DNA from: Lewinellaceae bacterium
Lineage (GTDB): Bacteria > Bacteroidota > Bacteroidia > Chitinophagales > Saprospiraceae
Assembly: GCA_016711435.1 (NCBI GenBank)
Contig: JADJSY010000023.1
Location: 62,001-126,000 of the forward strand
Reading direction: 5' to 3'
Length of the DNA: 64,000 bases
Position numbers and translations under genes: made by a program. Below the pieces are notes generated by a model. That model worked only from the letters and a program-made list of their open reading frames with translations. It had not been told where the DNA came from and ran no database searches. Shown here piece after piece: positions 19,901-29,824 of this stretch. Numbering within the stretch: position 1 is the stretch's first letter; the number at the start of each line of letters is the position of its first letter.

Positions 19901-22214
19901 CGGCCCCAGAACACGCAGGGAAACAGGCTGATTTGCCCCGGCGATTCCACACTCGTTTTTGGAAATTAGTGTCCGCAGCAGGCGCTTTTCAGCAAACAAG
20001 TTCCAATGCAAACGGCTGCGATTCAACGCATACTATCACTATCAGCATGTTCCCGGCAGCGCAAAACACACAGGAAAACAGGCAGATTTGTCCCGGCGAT
20101 TCCACACTCATTTTTGGAAATTATGTGTCCGTTGCAGGTGCTTTCCAGCAAATCAGCCCCAATGCAAACGGCTGCGACTCAACCCACACCATAACCGTCA
20201 GTCTCTTTCTTCCGGCCCAGAACTCCCAGGAAAACAGGCAGATTTGTCCCGGCGATTCCACACTCGTTTTTGGAAATTATGTGTCCGTTGCAGGTGCTTT
20301 CCAGCAAACAAGTTCCAATACAAACGGCTGCGACTCAACGCACACCATAACCGTCAGTCTGTTCCCTCCGGCCCAGAACTCCCAGGAAAACAGGCAGATT
20401 TGCCCCGGCGATTCCACACTCGTTTTTGGAAATTACGTGAACGTTGCAGGCGCTTTTCAGCAAATAAGTGCCAATACAAACGGCTGCGACTCCACCGCAC
20501 ACCATAACCGTCAGCCTGTTTCCTCCGGCCCAGAACTCCCAGGAAAACAGGCAGATTTGTCCCGGCGATTCCACAATCGTTTTTGGAAATTACGTTTCCG
20601 TTGCAGGTGCTTTTCAGCAAATAAGCCCCAATGCAAACGGCTGCGATTCAACGCACACCATAACCGTCAGTCTCTTTCCTCCGGCCCAGAACTCCCAGGA
20701 AAACAGGTTGATTTGTCCCGGCGATTCCACACTCGTTTTTGGAAATTATGTGTCCGTTGCAGGTGCTTTCCAGCAAATCAGCCCCAATACAAACGGCTGC
20801 GACTCAACGCACACCATAACCGTCAGCCTGTTTCCTCCGGCCCAGAACTCCCAGGAAAACAGGCAGATTTGCCCCGGCGATTCCACACTCGTTTTTGGAA
20901 ATTATGTTTCCGCAGCAGGCGCTTTCCAGCAGACCATTGCCAATACAAACGGCTGCGATTCCACCCACACCATAACCGTCAGCCTGTTTCCTCCGGCCCA
21001 GAACTCCCAGGAAAACAGGCAGATTTGTCCCGGCGATTCCACACTCGTTTTTGGAAATTATGTGTCCGTTGCAGGTGCTTTCCAGCAAATCAGCCCCAAT
21101 ACAAACGGCTGCGACTCCACCACACCATAACCATCAGTCTCTTCCTCCGGCCCAGAACTCCCAGGAAAACAGGCAGATTTGCCCCGGCGATTCCACACTC
21201 GTTTTTGGAAATTATGTTTCCGTTGCAGGTGCTTTCCAGCAAATCAGCCCCAATACAAACGGCTGCGATTCCACCCACACCATAACCGTCAGTCTCTTCC
21301 CTCCGGCCCAGAACTCCCAGGAAAACAGGCAGATTTGTCCCGGCGATTCCACACTCGTTTTTGGAAACTATGTGTCCGTTGCAGGTTCTTTCCAGCAAAC
21401 AAGTGCCAATGCAAACGGCTGTGATTCAACGCATACCGTCACCGTACAATTGACTGGCCAACAACCGCCCTCGTTGGAATTAACACAACCTGATTGCCGC
21501 GATACGCTGGGCAAAGTCGTATTGCAGCAACAGCCCGCAGGTACATTGTTCAGCCTGGATGGTATGCACTTCAGCGTCGATACGGCATTCGATGATTTGC
21601 CGGTGGGCGCTTATACATTGTACATAGATTATCAGGGATGTATGGATACTGCATCTTTCGAGTTGTTTGCGCCGAATATTCCCGAACTGTATTTGCCGGC
21701 GGACACCCTGATCCTGCCCGGAGCAAGCGTACGCATAGATCCCGATTTTTCGCAGAGCGGGACCTTCCTGTTCGACTGGAAACCGGCGCAGAGCCTGAGT
21801 TGCGCAGATTGTGCCACACCCTTCGCCTCGCCTTTTGAAAATACCGTGTACACCTTGATCATAACGGATGAGGCCGGTTGCACGGCAATGGACGACATCG
21901 GCATAAGTATAAGACAATCATCTGTTTACGGGCCGAACATCTTTAGTCCGGATGGCGATAACAGCAATGATTTTTTTACTTTGTATGCCGACGGGGCTTC
22001 CGTTGAAAGCATCGCCCTGCTCCAAGTGTTCGATCGTTGGGGCAATCAGGTGTTCGAGCGAAAAAATTTCCTCCCTAATATAGCGGAAATGGGATGGGAT
22101 GGTCATTTCAAGGGCAAAATCATGGATACAGGGGTGTATGTCTGGCAAGCGAGCGTTGTCCTCCAGGGTGGGGAAACGCTGTACTTCCGGGGCGATGTGC
22201 TGCTGGCGAAATGA
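16934..22214 (+). CDS. Giant secreted FG-GAP / CHU_C repeat protein, broken by indels in its repeats
   Basis: Start taken at ATG 16934, which gives a signal peptide (MKISTALLLICFHVNLFSQ). The N-terminal 600 residues hold a Ca-binding-like NEIDDDGDGLIDC and several FG-GAP units (IADLDRDGNVELF, ADFDADGISEIYVG, IADVDADDEAEIVV), predicted to form a propeller. A domain follows before thirteen 52-residue repeats with QICPGDSTLVFGNYVS. The C-terminus (from YGPNIFSPDGDNSNDFF) is a CHU_C gliding-associated domain, a type B T9SS signal. Six single-base indels (near 19860, 19905, 19968, 20496, 21120, 21143) split the frame; all lie in the repeats. If corrected, about 1,760 residues: a large surface, adhesin-like protein. 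Confidence 0.82.
19449..21474 (+). repeat. Thirteen tandem 156-bp coding repeats
   Basis: Units begin at 19449, 19605, 19761, 19917, 20072, 20228, 20384, 20541, 20697, 20853, 21009, 21163 and 21319. The spacing is 156 bp except where indels make it 155, 157 or 154. Neighbouring units are nearly identical at the base level, with variable positions mainly in the linker and in the SSNTNG/SPNANG stretch. One diverged unit (LQIVQAGACAGDTYLFDG) precedes the array at about 19290. Confidence 0.95.
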
Positions 22215-22511
22215 GGTGTTTGGTGTTTGGGGTGTGGTGTTTGGTGTTTGGGGCGGTAACATGAGTCATCCCGAATTTTGGCGCGAAAAGACTGCGAAGC
22301 AGTCAAATCTATGTGCTCTACAACACCCGTAGAGTAATTTAAACACATAGGCACATAGAAAACATAGCGTAGAGTACTCTTAACTATGTTTTATGTGCCT
22401 ATGTGTTTTAAAATGTCGCGCTCGGCAAATAGAGCACATAGATTTGACTGCTGCAGTCTTTCGCCAATGGGATGACTCATGTTACCGCCCCAAACACCAC
22501 ACCCCAAACAC
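22215..22511. repeat. Giant near-perfect nested palindrome, about 290 bp
   Basis: Centred on AGAGTACTCT (22371-22380). From outside in: GTGTTTGG heptamer arms plus GGCGGTAACATGAGTCATCC (22223-22272) against 22469-22511; AGACTGCGAAGCAGTC and AAATCTATGTGCTCT (about 22289-22319) against 22430-22460; and CACATAGGCACATAG (22344-22358) against CTATGTGCCTATGTG. The left outer arm has one extra heptamer. The core recurs at 63029-63102. Confidence 0.93.
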
Positions 22512-22512
22512 A

Positions 22513-22543
22513 AAAAAATGGGCGGACTTTTACAAGTCCTCCC
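22513..22543 (-). terminator. Rho-independent terminator for the orphan minus-strand gene
   Basis: Read on the minus strand, GGGAGGACTT pairs with AAGTCCGCCC around GTAA (22543-22520, one mismatch) and is followed by seven T (22519-22513). It lies 114 bp after the stop of the small gene at 22657-23016, supporting that gene as transcribed. Confidence 0.7.
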
Positions 22544-22656
22544 ATCATCTCTCATGGTCTTCTTTTGCTTCAAAACTGGTTCTCTTTCTTATCAGAGAAG
22601 CGCTTTCCGGTATTTGAGTACTTCAGTGTTTGTCTTGTGTTTTGTTCACAACCGAT

Positions 22657-23016
22657 TCAGTCTTGCGCATAAGAAGAGCCACGCGATTTTTTAGAAGGCT
22701 CGAAATCGATGATATAAAAATTTTTATATTCCCTTGCTTTATACAAACCTGGCAGTATGCTCGATTCCAATAATTGCAGATGATTTACCATAGCGGCAGG
22801 TAAATCAAAAGCGTGGTCGATCCTGAAATGACCATCCTGAAAAAAGGTGTCAATAATGGCAGTGCTCATTGAACTTTTCAGAAAATAGATACGCGCGTAA
22901 CCATTGCTAGTACGGCGGAAAATCGCTTCTGTTTGAGGACAATTGGCTTGTAACGCTGAATTTTCAAGTGATGCAATTGGATTGGCAGGCATAGATTCGA
23001 TTAAATATAAGATCAA
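22657..23016 (-). CDS. Small protein of unknown function
   Basis: A 119-residue reading frame; an ATG seven codons in (MPANPIASLEN) is an alternative start. The sequence has a protein-like mix of hydrophobic and charged residues (FQDGHFRIDHAFDLPAAM, LYKAREYKNFYIIDFEP) but no family was recognised. Its own terminator downstream and the divergent arrangement with the hybrid sensor gene support a real gene. No signal peptide or membrane helix. Confidence 0.55.
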   Translation of the reverse strand: MILYLIESMPANPIASLENSALQANCPQTEAIFRRTSNGYARIYFLKSSMSTAIIDTFFQDGHFRIDHAFDLPAAMVNHLQLLESSILPGLYKAREYKNFYIIDFEPSKKSRGSSYAQD

Positions 23017-23165
23017 AAAATATCTGCTGCAAAGGTGGAAACGCCATTCAGATAGCGCTTGCGTTTATTTCCCAAATACTTGACGAATTTTCCCAGGATG
23101 AGAAAAAGGGAAATACTACTTTTACCCTCCGTTTCATTTATCACGCAGCGTCAGTCCTATCCCGA

Positions 23166-26100
23166 TTGCCAAACATGATACAATTGAGGGTCATCATTTT
23201 GCTTTTACTGTACTGTTCCTGCGAGGTTATCCGTGCGCAAACACCTCCTATCCAGTCGATCACTGTTGCAGACGGGCTTTCTCAGGGATTTATCACCGCC
23301 TTGTATCAGGATCGGCGCGGTTTTTTGTGGATTGGCACCCTGGATGGCCTCAATCGCTACGACGGTTACTCCATCCGTCGTTTTAATCATCAGCCTTTTA
23401 GCAAGTTTTCACTTTCCAATTCTGCCTATATCACCACTATTCAGGAAGATACAGCAGGATTGTTGTGGATTGGAACGGATGAATGCCTGTATGTCTTTGA
23501 TCCTGCGACAGAGCGATTTTTTAATCTCAACTATCCGTTGCAGGAATTACCGAGGCAAGGTGTGAACAGCGCAGCCATAGATTTGGCAGGTACCATTATT
23601 GTACACATGCCCAGCAAACAGGATTCCGTTGGATTGTACCATATTACTGTCCCACCCAATTTCTCCCATCAATTGCGTTACGGGAACGATCCGTTGGCAG
23701 GTGTGCGTACCGAAAAGGTAACTGCGCCCCGGAATATCCATACACCTGTTTACCTGGAATCGTGTATCGGCGATACACTACTGCTGGTTCGGGGGGATGA
23801 TGGACGGGGCTACCGGATAACCGGGCCACCCTATCGTTTGACGCCCTTTGATTTATTGCGGTTGAATACACCGGACCACAGCATTCTCTGGAATAACAAT
23901 ATCGGCATTTATTTCCGCCGCCGGCTCCCCGACGGGCGCGATACCCTGGTATCCCCGAATGAATGGAGACGTATGATGCGCCTGAAAGACAGTACCCGTG
24001 TTTTTAATCTTGGAGGAAACAAGGTGATATATAAAATTATATCGGAGGGACCATTATACAGCGATTCCATTGCGCTTTCCAATTTGAGCGAGGTATTCCG
24101 AAATGAATTTACCCCTTTTCTGGAATTTCCTTACGGGGTAAGCGTCATTTTGGGCGACCGGTCGGACGTGCTTTGGGTAGGCACCGGCGGGAATGGATTG
24201 CAAAAAGTCAATATGCGCAACCTGGCTTTCCGGCATTTGCTGCCCGCCACTTCCCTGTATAACCTGCAAGAAATGCCCGATGGCCGAATCTGGGCAGGCA
24301 AATTGCAACACCAGAAACTGGTAAACCTGCAAACAGGACAGTTTGAAGAGGCGCCCTGGGCTTCTTTTTTTCGCAATAAAATTATTTATAACGTACTGCC
24401 CGATCGCTCCGGCAACCTTTGGTTTGTTGTTGCCGGCAATAATCATGGTGACATTGGAAGTATTGTGTTCTGGGAAAAAACGAGCGGGCAATACCGGGAA
24501 CTGGCACAGATCCCTTCTTTCAAAGAGTCGGTTGCCGAACAAATACTGGAAGATCGCAACGGCAACGTCTGGATTGCAGCGCATGACGGGCACCTGTTCC
24601 GAAGTGGCCCGGGAGGTAGCAACATCAGGCACTTCAATTATGCAGAACTGTTTTCCGAAAATGATAAAAACCTGACAACCAATGCGATCCTGGAAGATTC
24701 GGAAGGCCGGTTATGGATCGGGACAAGCAGGGGATTGCTCGAAGTGCGCAACCCTGTCCAACCGGAAGGGCCGGATTTTCACCTACAACAACACCAGCCG
24801 GACAACCCGAAGTCGTTGAGTTGGAACTGGATTTTGTGTTTATACCAGAACCCCGCAATAACCCATCAACTCTGGATCGGCACACGTGGCGGCGGTTTAA
24901 ATTGTTTTGATAAAAATACAGGACAGTTCAGCCATTACACGGAGATGGACGGCCTGGCAGACAATGTCGTGTATGGTATCGTTCCCGACGATCAAGGCAA
25001 TCTCTGGTGTAGTACCAACCGGGGGCTTTCCCGTTTCAATCCGCAAACCGGCGTTTTTGTCAATTACTACCAGTCGGATGGACTACAAAACAATGAATTC
25101 AATACCGGCGCTTTTTTGCGCGGCAGGGACGGCAACCTGTTATTTGGCGGCGTCAACGGGCTTACTTTATTCAATCCGGACGATATAAAACTGGCCGAAC
25201 AGGCGCCACCGGTTGCGATCACCAACATCCGGGTGCGCGGCAACCTGCTGGCGCCTGCCCGCGAAGGTTCACCCTTGCAGTTTGCGCCGCCTTTTGCCCA
25301 AACGCTGACACTCCCGTTTGCAGAAAACAACGTAACATTTGAGTTTGCCGCACTTGATTTTGCCAATCCCGCCACCAATCGCTACCGTTATCAGATGCAG
25401 GGCATCGACCGCGGCTGGATTTATTCGGGTACCACACATTCCGCCAATTACGCCAGTTTGCCCCCGGGCGCTTACACTTTTCAGGTGCAGGCCGCTACCG
25501 CCGACGGCGCCTGGAACCAGCAGGGCGCTACTTTTCAATTGGTGATTTTACCTCCCTGGTATCGAAGCAGGCTGGCATATTTGTTATATGTACTCCTGGC
25601 TGCCGGAGCCACCTGGAGTTTTATCCGTTTCCGCGAAGAACGCCTCCGCGAGCAGCATATACTCCAACTCAAACAACAGGAATCGGAACGCCTCAAAGAA
25701 CTTGATTCGTTTAAAAATCGCGTTTTTGCCAATATTACACATGAATTTCGCACACCGCTTACCATTATCCTCGGTCTTGCCGAGCGACTCAGGCGGGGCG
25801 AGCGCCAGGACAATATTCAGGACAGCGCCGGGAACATTATCACCCAGGGCGCCAATCTGCTCGATTTGGTCAATCAAATGCTCGACCTCGCAAAATTAGA
25901 ATCCCAGGGACTGGTACTTCACCCCATTCAGGGCAATATAAGCGCATTTATCCGGTACCAAATCGAGTCGTTTCAGTCTCTTGCGGTTTATAAAGATTTG
26001 AAATTAACGGTACAAACAGATCCGCCCGACCTGGTAATGGATTATGACCCACAGCGTTTCCGGCAAATTCTGAGCAACCTGCTTTCCAACGCCATACGCC

Positions 26101-27253
26101 ATACGCCTCCCGGCGGCAACATTACCGTACGATGCTCCCGAACGATGGAAAACCAGGCTGTCCTGGAAGTTGCCGATGCAGGAGAAGGCATTTTGCCGCA
26201 AGATTTACCCCATATTTTTGACCGTTTTTACCAGGGACGTTCTTCCGAACAAAAACAGGGCGCCGGCGGGATCGGACTTGCGCTTACCCGGGAATTGGTG
26301 TTGTTGGCCGGCGGTAATATACGGGTGGAAAGCCCGCCCGGCAAAGGCGCCACTTTTACGATAACAATGCCCATCACAAACAATGCAACTCCTGTTTCCA
26401 ATGAAACAGCTATGGCGCTGCCGCTCTCGATCGCCCTGGCAACTACCGAGACAACCAGTCATGCCGGCCGCCAGTTCCCGCTGCTGCTCGTGATGGAAGA
26501 CAATGCAGTGGTAGCCGATTACCTGCGCCTTTGTTTGACCGGGCATTACCGGCTGCTTTTTGCTGCCGATGGCGAAAAAGGCATACAAATGGCATACAAA
26601 CATATCCCCGACATCATTATTTCGGACGTGATGATGCCTTATAAAGATGGACTGGAAGTAACGGATTTGCTCAAAAAAGACGAGCGTACCAGCCATATTC
26701 CGATTGTTCTCCTGACGGCAAAAACACAGATGGATGATCGGCTGGATGGTTTGCGACGAGGCGCCAACGCTTACCTGACCAAACCTTTTAACGACCAGGA
26801 ACTGCTGCTCGTGCTCAAAAACCAATTGGAATTCCAGCGAATCTGGAAACAACGCTATACTGTTTTTGAAAAGGGCCTTTCGGTAGATGTGCCGGAATCG
26901 CCTGTAACAAACAGCGATTCCTTTCGGACAGATGACGCATTTATGAAAAAATTATACGGGATTTTTGAGACCCACTACACTGATGAACATTTTAACCATG
27001 AACAACTCTGCCGCCTGACAGGCATGAGCAGCTCGCAGCTACACCGGAAACTGACCGCGCTCACCGACCAGCCCGCCATGCAAATGCTGCGTACTTTCCG
27101 ACTGAACAAAGCCCGCGACCTGCTGCGCACCCGCCGCGACCTGCATGTGACTGAAATATGTATGCTGGTCGGGTTTAATAACCCTGCGCATTTTTCGCGC
27201 ATGTTCTCTAAAACGTTTGGCCGCCTTCAGCGGTAAGAGATGTTAAAGCGTAA
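23166..27253 (+). CDS. Hybrid two-component system sensor/AraC regulator (HTCS)
   Basis: About 1,356 residues in one polypeptide: signal peptide, periplasmic propeller repeats (ITALYQDRRGFLWIGT, GLLWIGTDECLYVFD, GLADNVVYGI), a Y_Y_Y domain (YRYQMQGIDRGWIYSG), one membrane helix near residue 805, HisKA with His859 in ANITHEFRTPLTIILG, HATPase with GGIGLALTREL, a receiver with Asp1154 in DIIISDVMMPYKDG and a C-terminal AraC helix-turn-helix. HTCS proteins usually sense glycans and switch on nearby uptake genes; no such locus is adjacent. The frame stops at 27236 inside the HTH end. One base missing near 27221-27225 would restore PPSAVRDVKA and end at 27253. Confidence 0.9.
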
Positions 27254-27311
27254 AGGCAGGGCGAATAACTTTTCGGCGCTTCCCGGTTTCCGCTCTTGTT
27301 GGCGTCCACCA

Positions 27312-27424
27312 GTTCCAATATCGGCCCCGGGGCGTGGTGGCGGCGGCTTTCTTGGGTAAAAATGACCCCGCGAACGGGTACGCGGCTTGGCGGGGCCGGC
27401 CGAGTGTCGACTCGATATTGGAAC
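27312..27424. repeat. Inverted repeat around a GC-rich block
   Basis: GTTCCAATATCG (27312-27323) pairs perfectly with CGATATTGGAAC (27413-27424). The enclosed 89 bp contain a second pairing, CGGCCCC near 27322 with GGGGCCG near 27393. Confidence 0.6.
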
Positions 27425-27511
27425 GCATGGTCGCCCAAAAAAACAAAAAAGGGTACATTTTTTTACTTCAAAACACAGGATACTAAGTACATCGTCATAT
27501 CAGATTAGGCT

Positions 27512-27568
27512 GCGTTATTTGTAAATGCTTGATTGTCAACACGAATAACCAATAACTAATAACGGACA
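27512..27568 (-). repeat. GTTATNN element, reverse orientation
   Basis: On the minus strand this reads four GTTATNN units followed by GTGTTGACAATCAAGCATTT, the same order as the copies at 31844, 42352 and 56223 on the plus strand. It is the only clear member pointing the other way as a whole element. Confidence 0.75.
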
Positions 27569-27853
27569 ACTTCTTATCACTGTCTAAAATGTAAAAAAAT
27601 GAAAAACGCCTTGTTCAGCGATAGTTACGAAAATCCATGCATCGACCTGCTGCCATACATGCAAATGCAGGAGTCCTGTAGCCGGCCGGTAGCAAACCAG
27701 TCAGGTGCTGCGAAACAAATAACAGCGCCTGCCTTTTCCGGCGCTTACTTTTCTTTCCGTCCGTGGCCCTTCGGAATCAAAACAAATATTTTCTGGCGCT
27801 TCCCGGTTTGTATACAATTTGTATTGCTTATCCAAAATCAAAATGTTTATAGG

Positions 27854-27881
27854 CGTTTTATTTGGTTATCCAAATAAAACG
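27854..27881. promoter_or_regulatory. Perfect 12-bp AT-rich palindrome before nqrA
   Basis: CGTTTTATTTGG (27854-27865) and CCAAATAAAACG (27870-27881) are perfect reverse complements around TTAT. It ends 37 bp before the nqrA start codon, where an operator or a 5' leader hairpin would act. Low GC and lack of a T run argue against a terminator. Confidence 0.5.
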
Positions 27882-27918
27882 TCCTTTATTTGCCCATTAG
27901 GAAAAGTAATGTTATCTT

Positions 27919-29280
27919 ATGGGCAAACCAATCAACATCCAGCGTGGTTACGATATCAGGATAGAGGGAGCCGCTGAAAAAACTGTAGACGACTTATCCC
28001 TATCTGACATCATCGGAGTCAAACCTACCGACTTCCACACCGTAGTACCTAAATTACTCGTGGAAGTCGGTGATGAGGTACTGGCCGGCCAGGCGCTTTT
28101 TTTTGACAAAAACCGGCCTGATATTCGGTTTAATTCCCCTGTAAGCGGCGAAATCGCTGAAATTGTGCGGGGTGAAAAAAGGCGGATACTTGAAATCCGC
28201 ATCCTGCCCGACAAAAAAGACATTCGTTACGTCTCCTACCCGGTTTCCGATCCTGCTGCTCTTTCCCGCGATGAGATCACTGAGCGCCTGCTCGAAAGCG
28301 GTTGCTGGAACTACATCCGCCAGCGCCCGTTTTCACTCATTGCCAACCCTTCCGATACGCCGAAAGGTATTTTTGTTTCCTGTTTCGACTCCGCACCGCT
28401 GGCCCCGGATATCAGTTATCTCGTGGATTTTGAAAAAGATAATTTCCAGGCAGGCCTGACGGCATTGCAAAATCTTTCCGGCGGTCGCCTGCATTTGGGT
28501 TTGCGCGCTGCGCCGCATGCAGGTTTAACGGACAGCGATTTCACCGGTATTCCGGTCGAACATATTCACCATTTTAAAGGGCCTCACCCGGCAGGAAACG
28601 TAGGCATCCAGATTCACCATATCGACCCGATTAAAAAAGGCGAAGTCGTCTGGTATGTGCATCCGCATGATGTGGTGATCTTGGGCAGGCTTTTTCGCGA
28701 AGGCCGTTACCGCGCCGACAGGTTACTGGCGCTCACCGGCAGTTCGGTGCTGCGGCCGCAATATTTCCGCGCCATGACGGGGCAACGCATCAGCAACATA
28801 CTCGGCGGCAGGCTGCGCGATGCGCACAGCCGCACCATACAGGGCAATGTGTTGACGGGAAGTACTGCCGGTTCGGATGATTTTTTGTCGTATTATGAAA
28901 ACCAGATCACCGTCATCCCGGAAGGCGATGAACCCGAGTTTTTGGGCTGGCTGCTGCCGGGCATCAAAAAACTAAGCCTCTCGCGCACCTATTTTTCCTG
29001 GTTATTTCCCAAACGTACCTACCAACTCGATACCAACATGCACGGCGAGGAGCGGGCTTTCGTGATGACCGGTCAATACGACAAGGTGTTGCCGATGGAT
29101 ATTTATCCCGTGTATTTACTCAAAGCCATTCTGGCAAGAGACATCGAACGCATGGAGGCGCTGGGTATTTATGAAGTTGCCGAAGAGGATCTTGCACTGT
29201 GCGAGTTTGTATGCACTTCCAAAATTGACGTACAAAAAATTGTCGCGGAAGGACTGGAATATGCCCGCCTGGAAGGATAA
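27919..29280 (+). CDS. nqrA: Na+-translocating NADH:quinone reductase subunit A
   Basis: A 453-residue subunit, normal for NqrA (about 450). It begins with the lipoyl/RnfC-like domain (LLVEVGDEVLAGQALFFDK, FNSPVSGEIAEIVRG), which places it in NqrA and not RnfC because the ferredoxin-like Cys clusters are absent. Other matches are PHAGLTDSDFTG, PHDVVILGRLFREGRY and the C-terminal CEFVCTSKIDVQ. NqrA is the cytoplasmic quinone-binding subunit of the Na+ pump. It is first in the cluster, 157 bp ahead of a small membrane protein gene. Confidence 0.95.
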   Translation: MGKPINIQRGYDIRIEGAAEKTVDDLSLSDIIGVKPTDFHTVVPKLLVEVGDEVLAGQALFFDKNRPDIRFNSPVSGEIAEIVRGEKRRILEIRILPDKKDIRYVSYPVSDPAALSRDEITERLLESGCWNYIRQRPFSLIANPSDTPKGIFVSCFDSAPLAPDISYLVDFEKDNFQAGLTALQNLSGGRLHLGLRAAPHAGLTDSDFTGIPVEHIHHFKGPHPAGNVGIQIHHIDPIKKGEVVWYVHPHDVVILGRLFREGRYRADRLLALTGSSVLRPQYFRAMTGQRISNILGGRLRDAHSRTIQGNVLTGSTAGSDDFLSYYENQITVIPEGDEPEFLGWLLPGIKKLSLSRTYFSWLFPKRTYQLDTNMHGEERAFVMTGQYDKVLPMDIYPVYLLKAILARDIERMEALGIYEVAEEDLALCEFVCTSKIDVQKIVAEGLEYARLEG

Positions 29281-29282
29281 GT

Positions 29283-29320
29283 AGTTATCGGTTATTAGTT
29301 ATTGGTTATCACAGGGTAAT
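29283..29320 (+). repeat. GTTATNN heptamer element after nqrA
   Basis: Four tandem units (GTTATCG, GTTATTA, GTTATTG, GTTATCA) start two bases after the nqrA stop codon. The TTGATAATCAAGCATTT tail seen at other copies is missing here. Confidence 0.75.
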
Positions 29321-29436
29321 CAGGCACACACGTATCTATTTATCACTACCCACAGAAGGAACAAGGCAAAGGCAAATTGCAAAAAATCAATATCAAACTA
29401 TCAAATCATACAAACTTTCAAACCATTTTGAACACC

Positions 29437-29787
29437 ATGACAAAAGCAGCCAAATCAGTTTATTACTTTGGATTTTATTTATTTGTATTGGGCCTCACGC
29501 TCATTGTTGCGCCCAATATGCTATTATCCATGTTCGGTTTTGAAGCCACCGAAGAAGTCTGGATAAGGGTACTCGGCTCGGTTGTTTTTACCATCGGCAT
29601 TTATTACACGTTCACGGCGCCTTCCAACAATGAAACCTTTTTTAAAGCCACCATTTATAGCAGGTCATCTATTTTGCTCTGGTTTGCACTTTTTGTATTG
29701 ATGGGCTGGACCAAACCAAACCTGCTGCTATTCGCAGGAATTGATGTGTTGGGCGCTTTTTGGACCTGGAGCGCCATGCGTAAATAA
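29437..29787 (+). CDS. Small four-helix membrane protein of unknown function
   Basis: Start chosen at ATG 29437 (MTKAAKSVYYFGFYLF), since the 20 codons before it fall in a low-complexity stretch of degenerate heptamers. The 116-residue product has four hydrophobic segments (about residues 8-30, 42-62, 72-90 and 95-112) joined by short loops. Its position between nqrA and nqrB is unusual because these genes are normally adjacent. Whether it serves the pump is unknown. Confidence 0.7.
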   Translation: MTKAAKSVYYFGFYLFVLGLTLIVAPNMLLSMFGFEATEEVWIRVLGSVVFTIGIYYTFTAPSNNETFFKATIYSRSSILLWFALFVLMGWTKPNLLLFAGIDVLGAFWTWSAMRK

Positions 29788-29824
29788 GAAATTCATTTAT
29801 TCACCCGTTCCTTAATACTGAACT

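Larger units (their letters stand above)
27254..27918. other. Long gap of 665 bp without a supported gene
   Basis: The gap holds a GC-rich block with a 12-bp inverted repeat (27312-27323 with 27413-27424), a reverse-oriented GTTATNN element (27512-27568), a 15-bp direct repeat GGCGCTTCCCGGTTT at 27275-27289 and 27795-27809, and a perfect AT-rich hairpin just before nqrA. An open frame of 92 codons at 27599-27877 has no protein-like character and is not called. Confidence 0.6.

Noticed and set aside
19436..21398. Several minus-strand frames with repeated segments inside the 156-bp array
   Set aside because: They are the reverse reading of the coding repeats; the repeat pattern alone makes them look protein-like.
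27208..27458. Minus-strand frames of 70-76 codons in the GC-rich block
   Set aside because: Considered as a transposase remnant, but no catalytic motif or terminal repeats were found.
27599..27877. A 92-codon frame before nqrA
   Set aside because: Low-confidence composition, no ribosome-binding context of note and no recognisable fold; it also overlaps the direct repeat at 27795.
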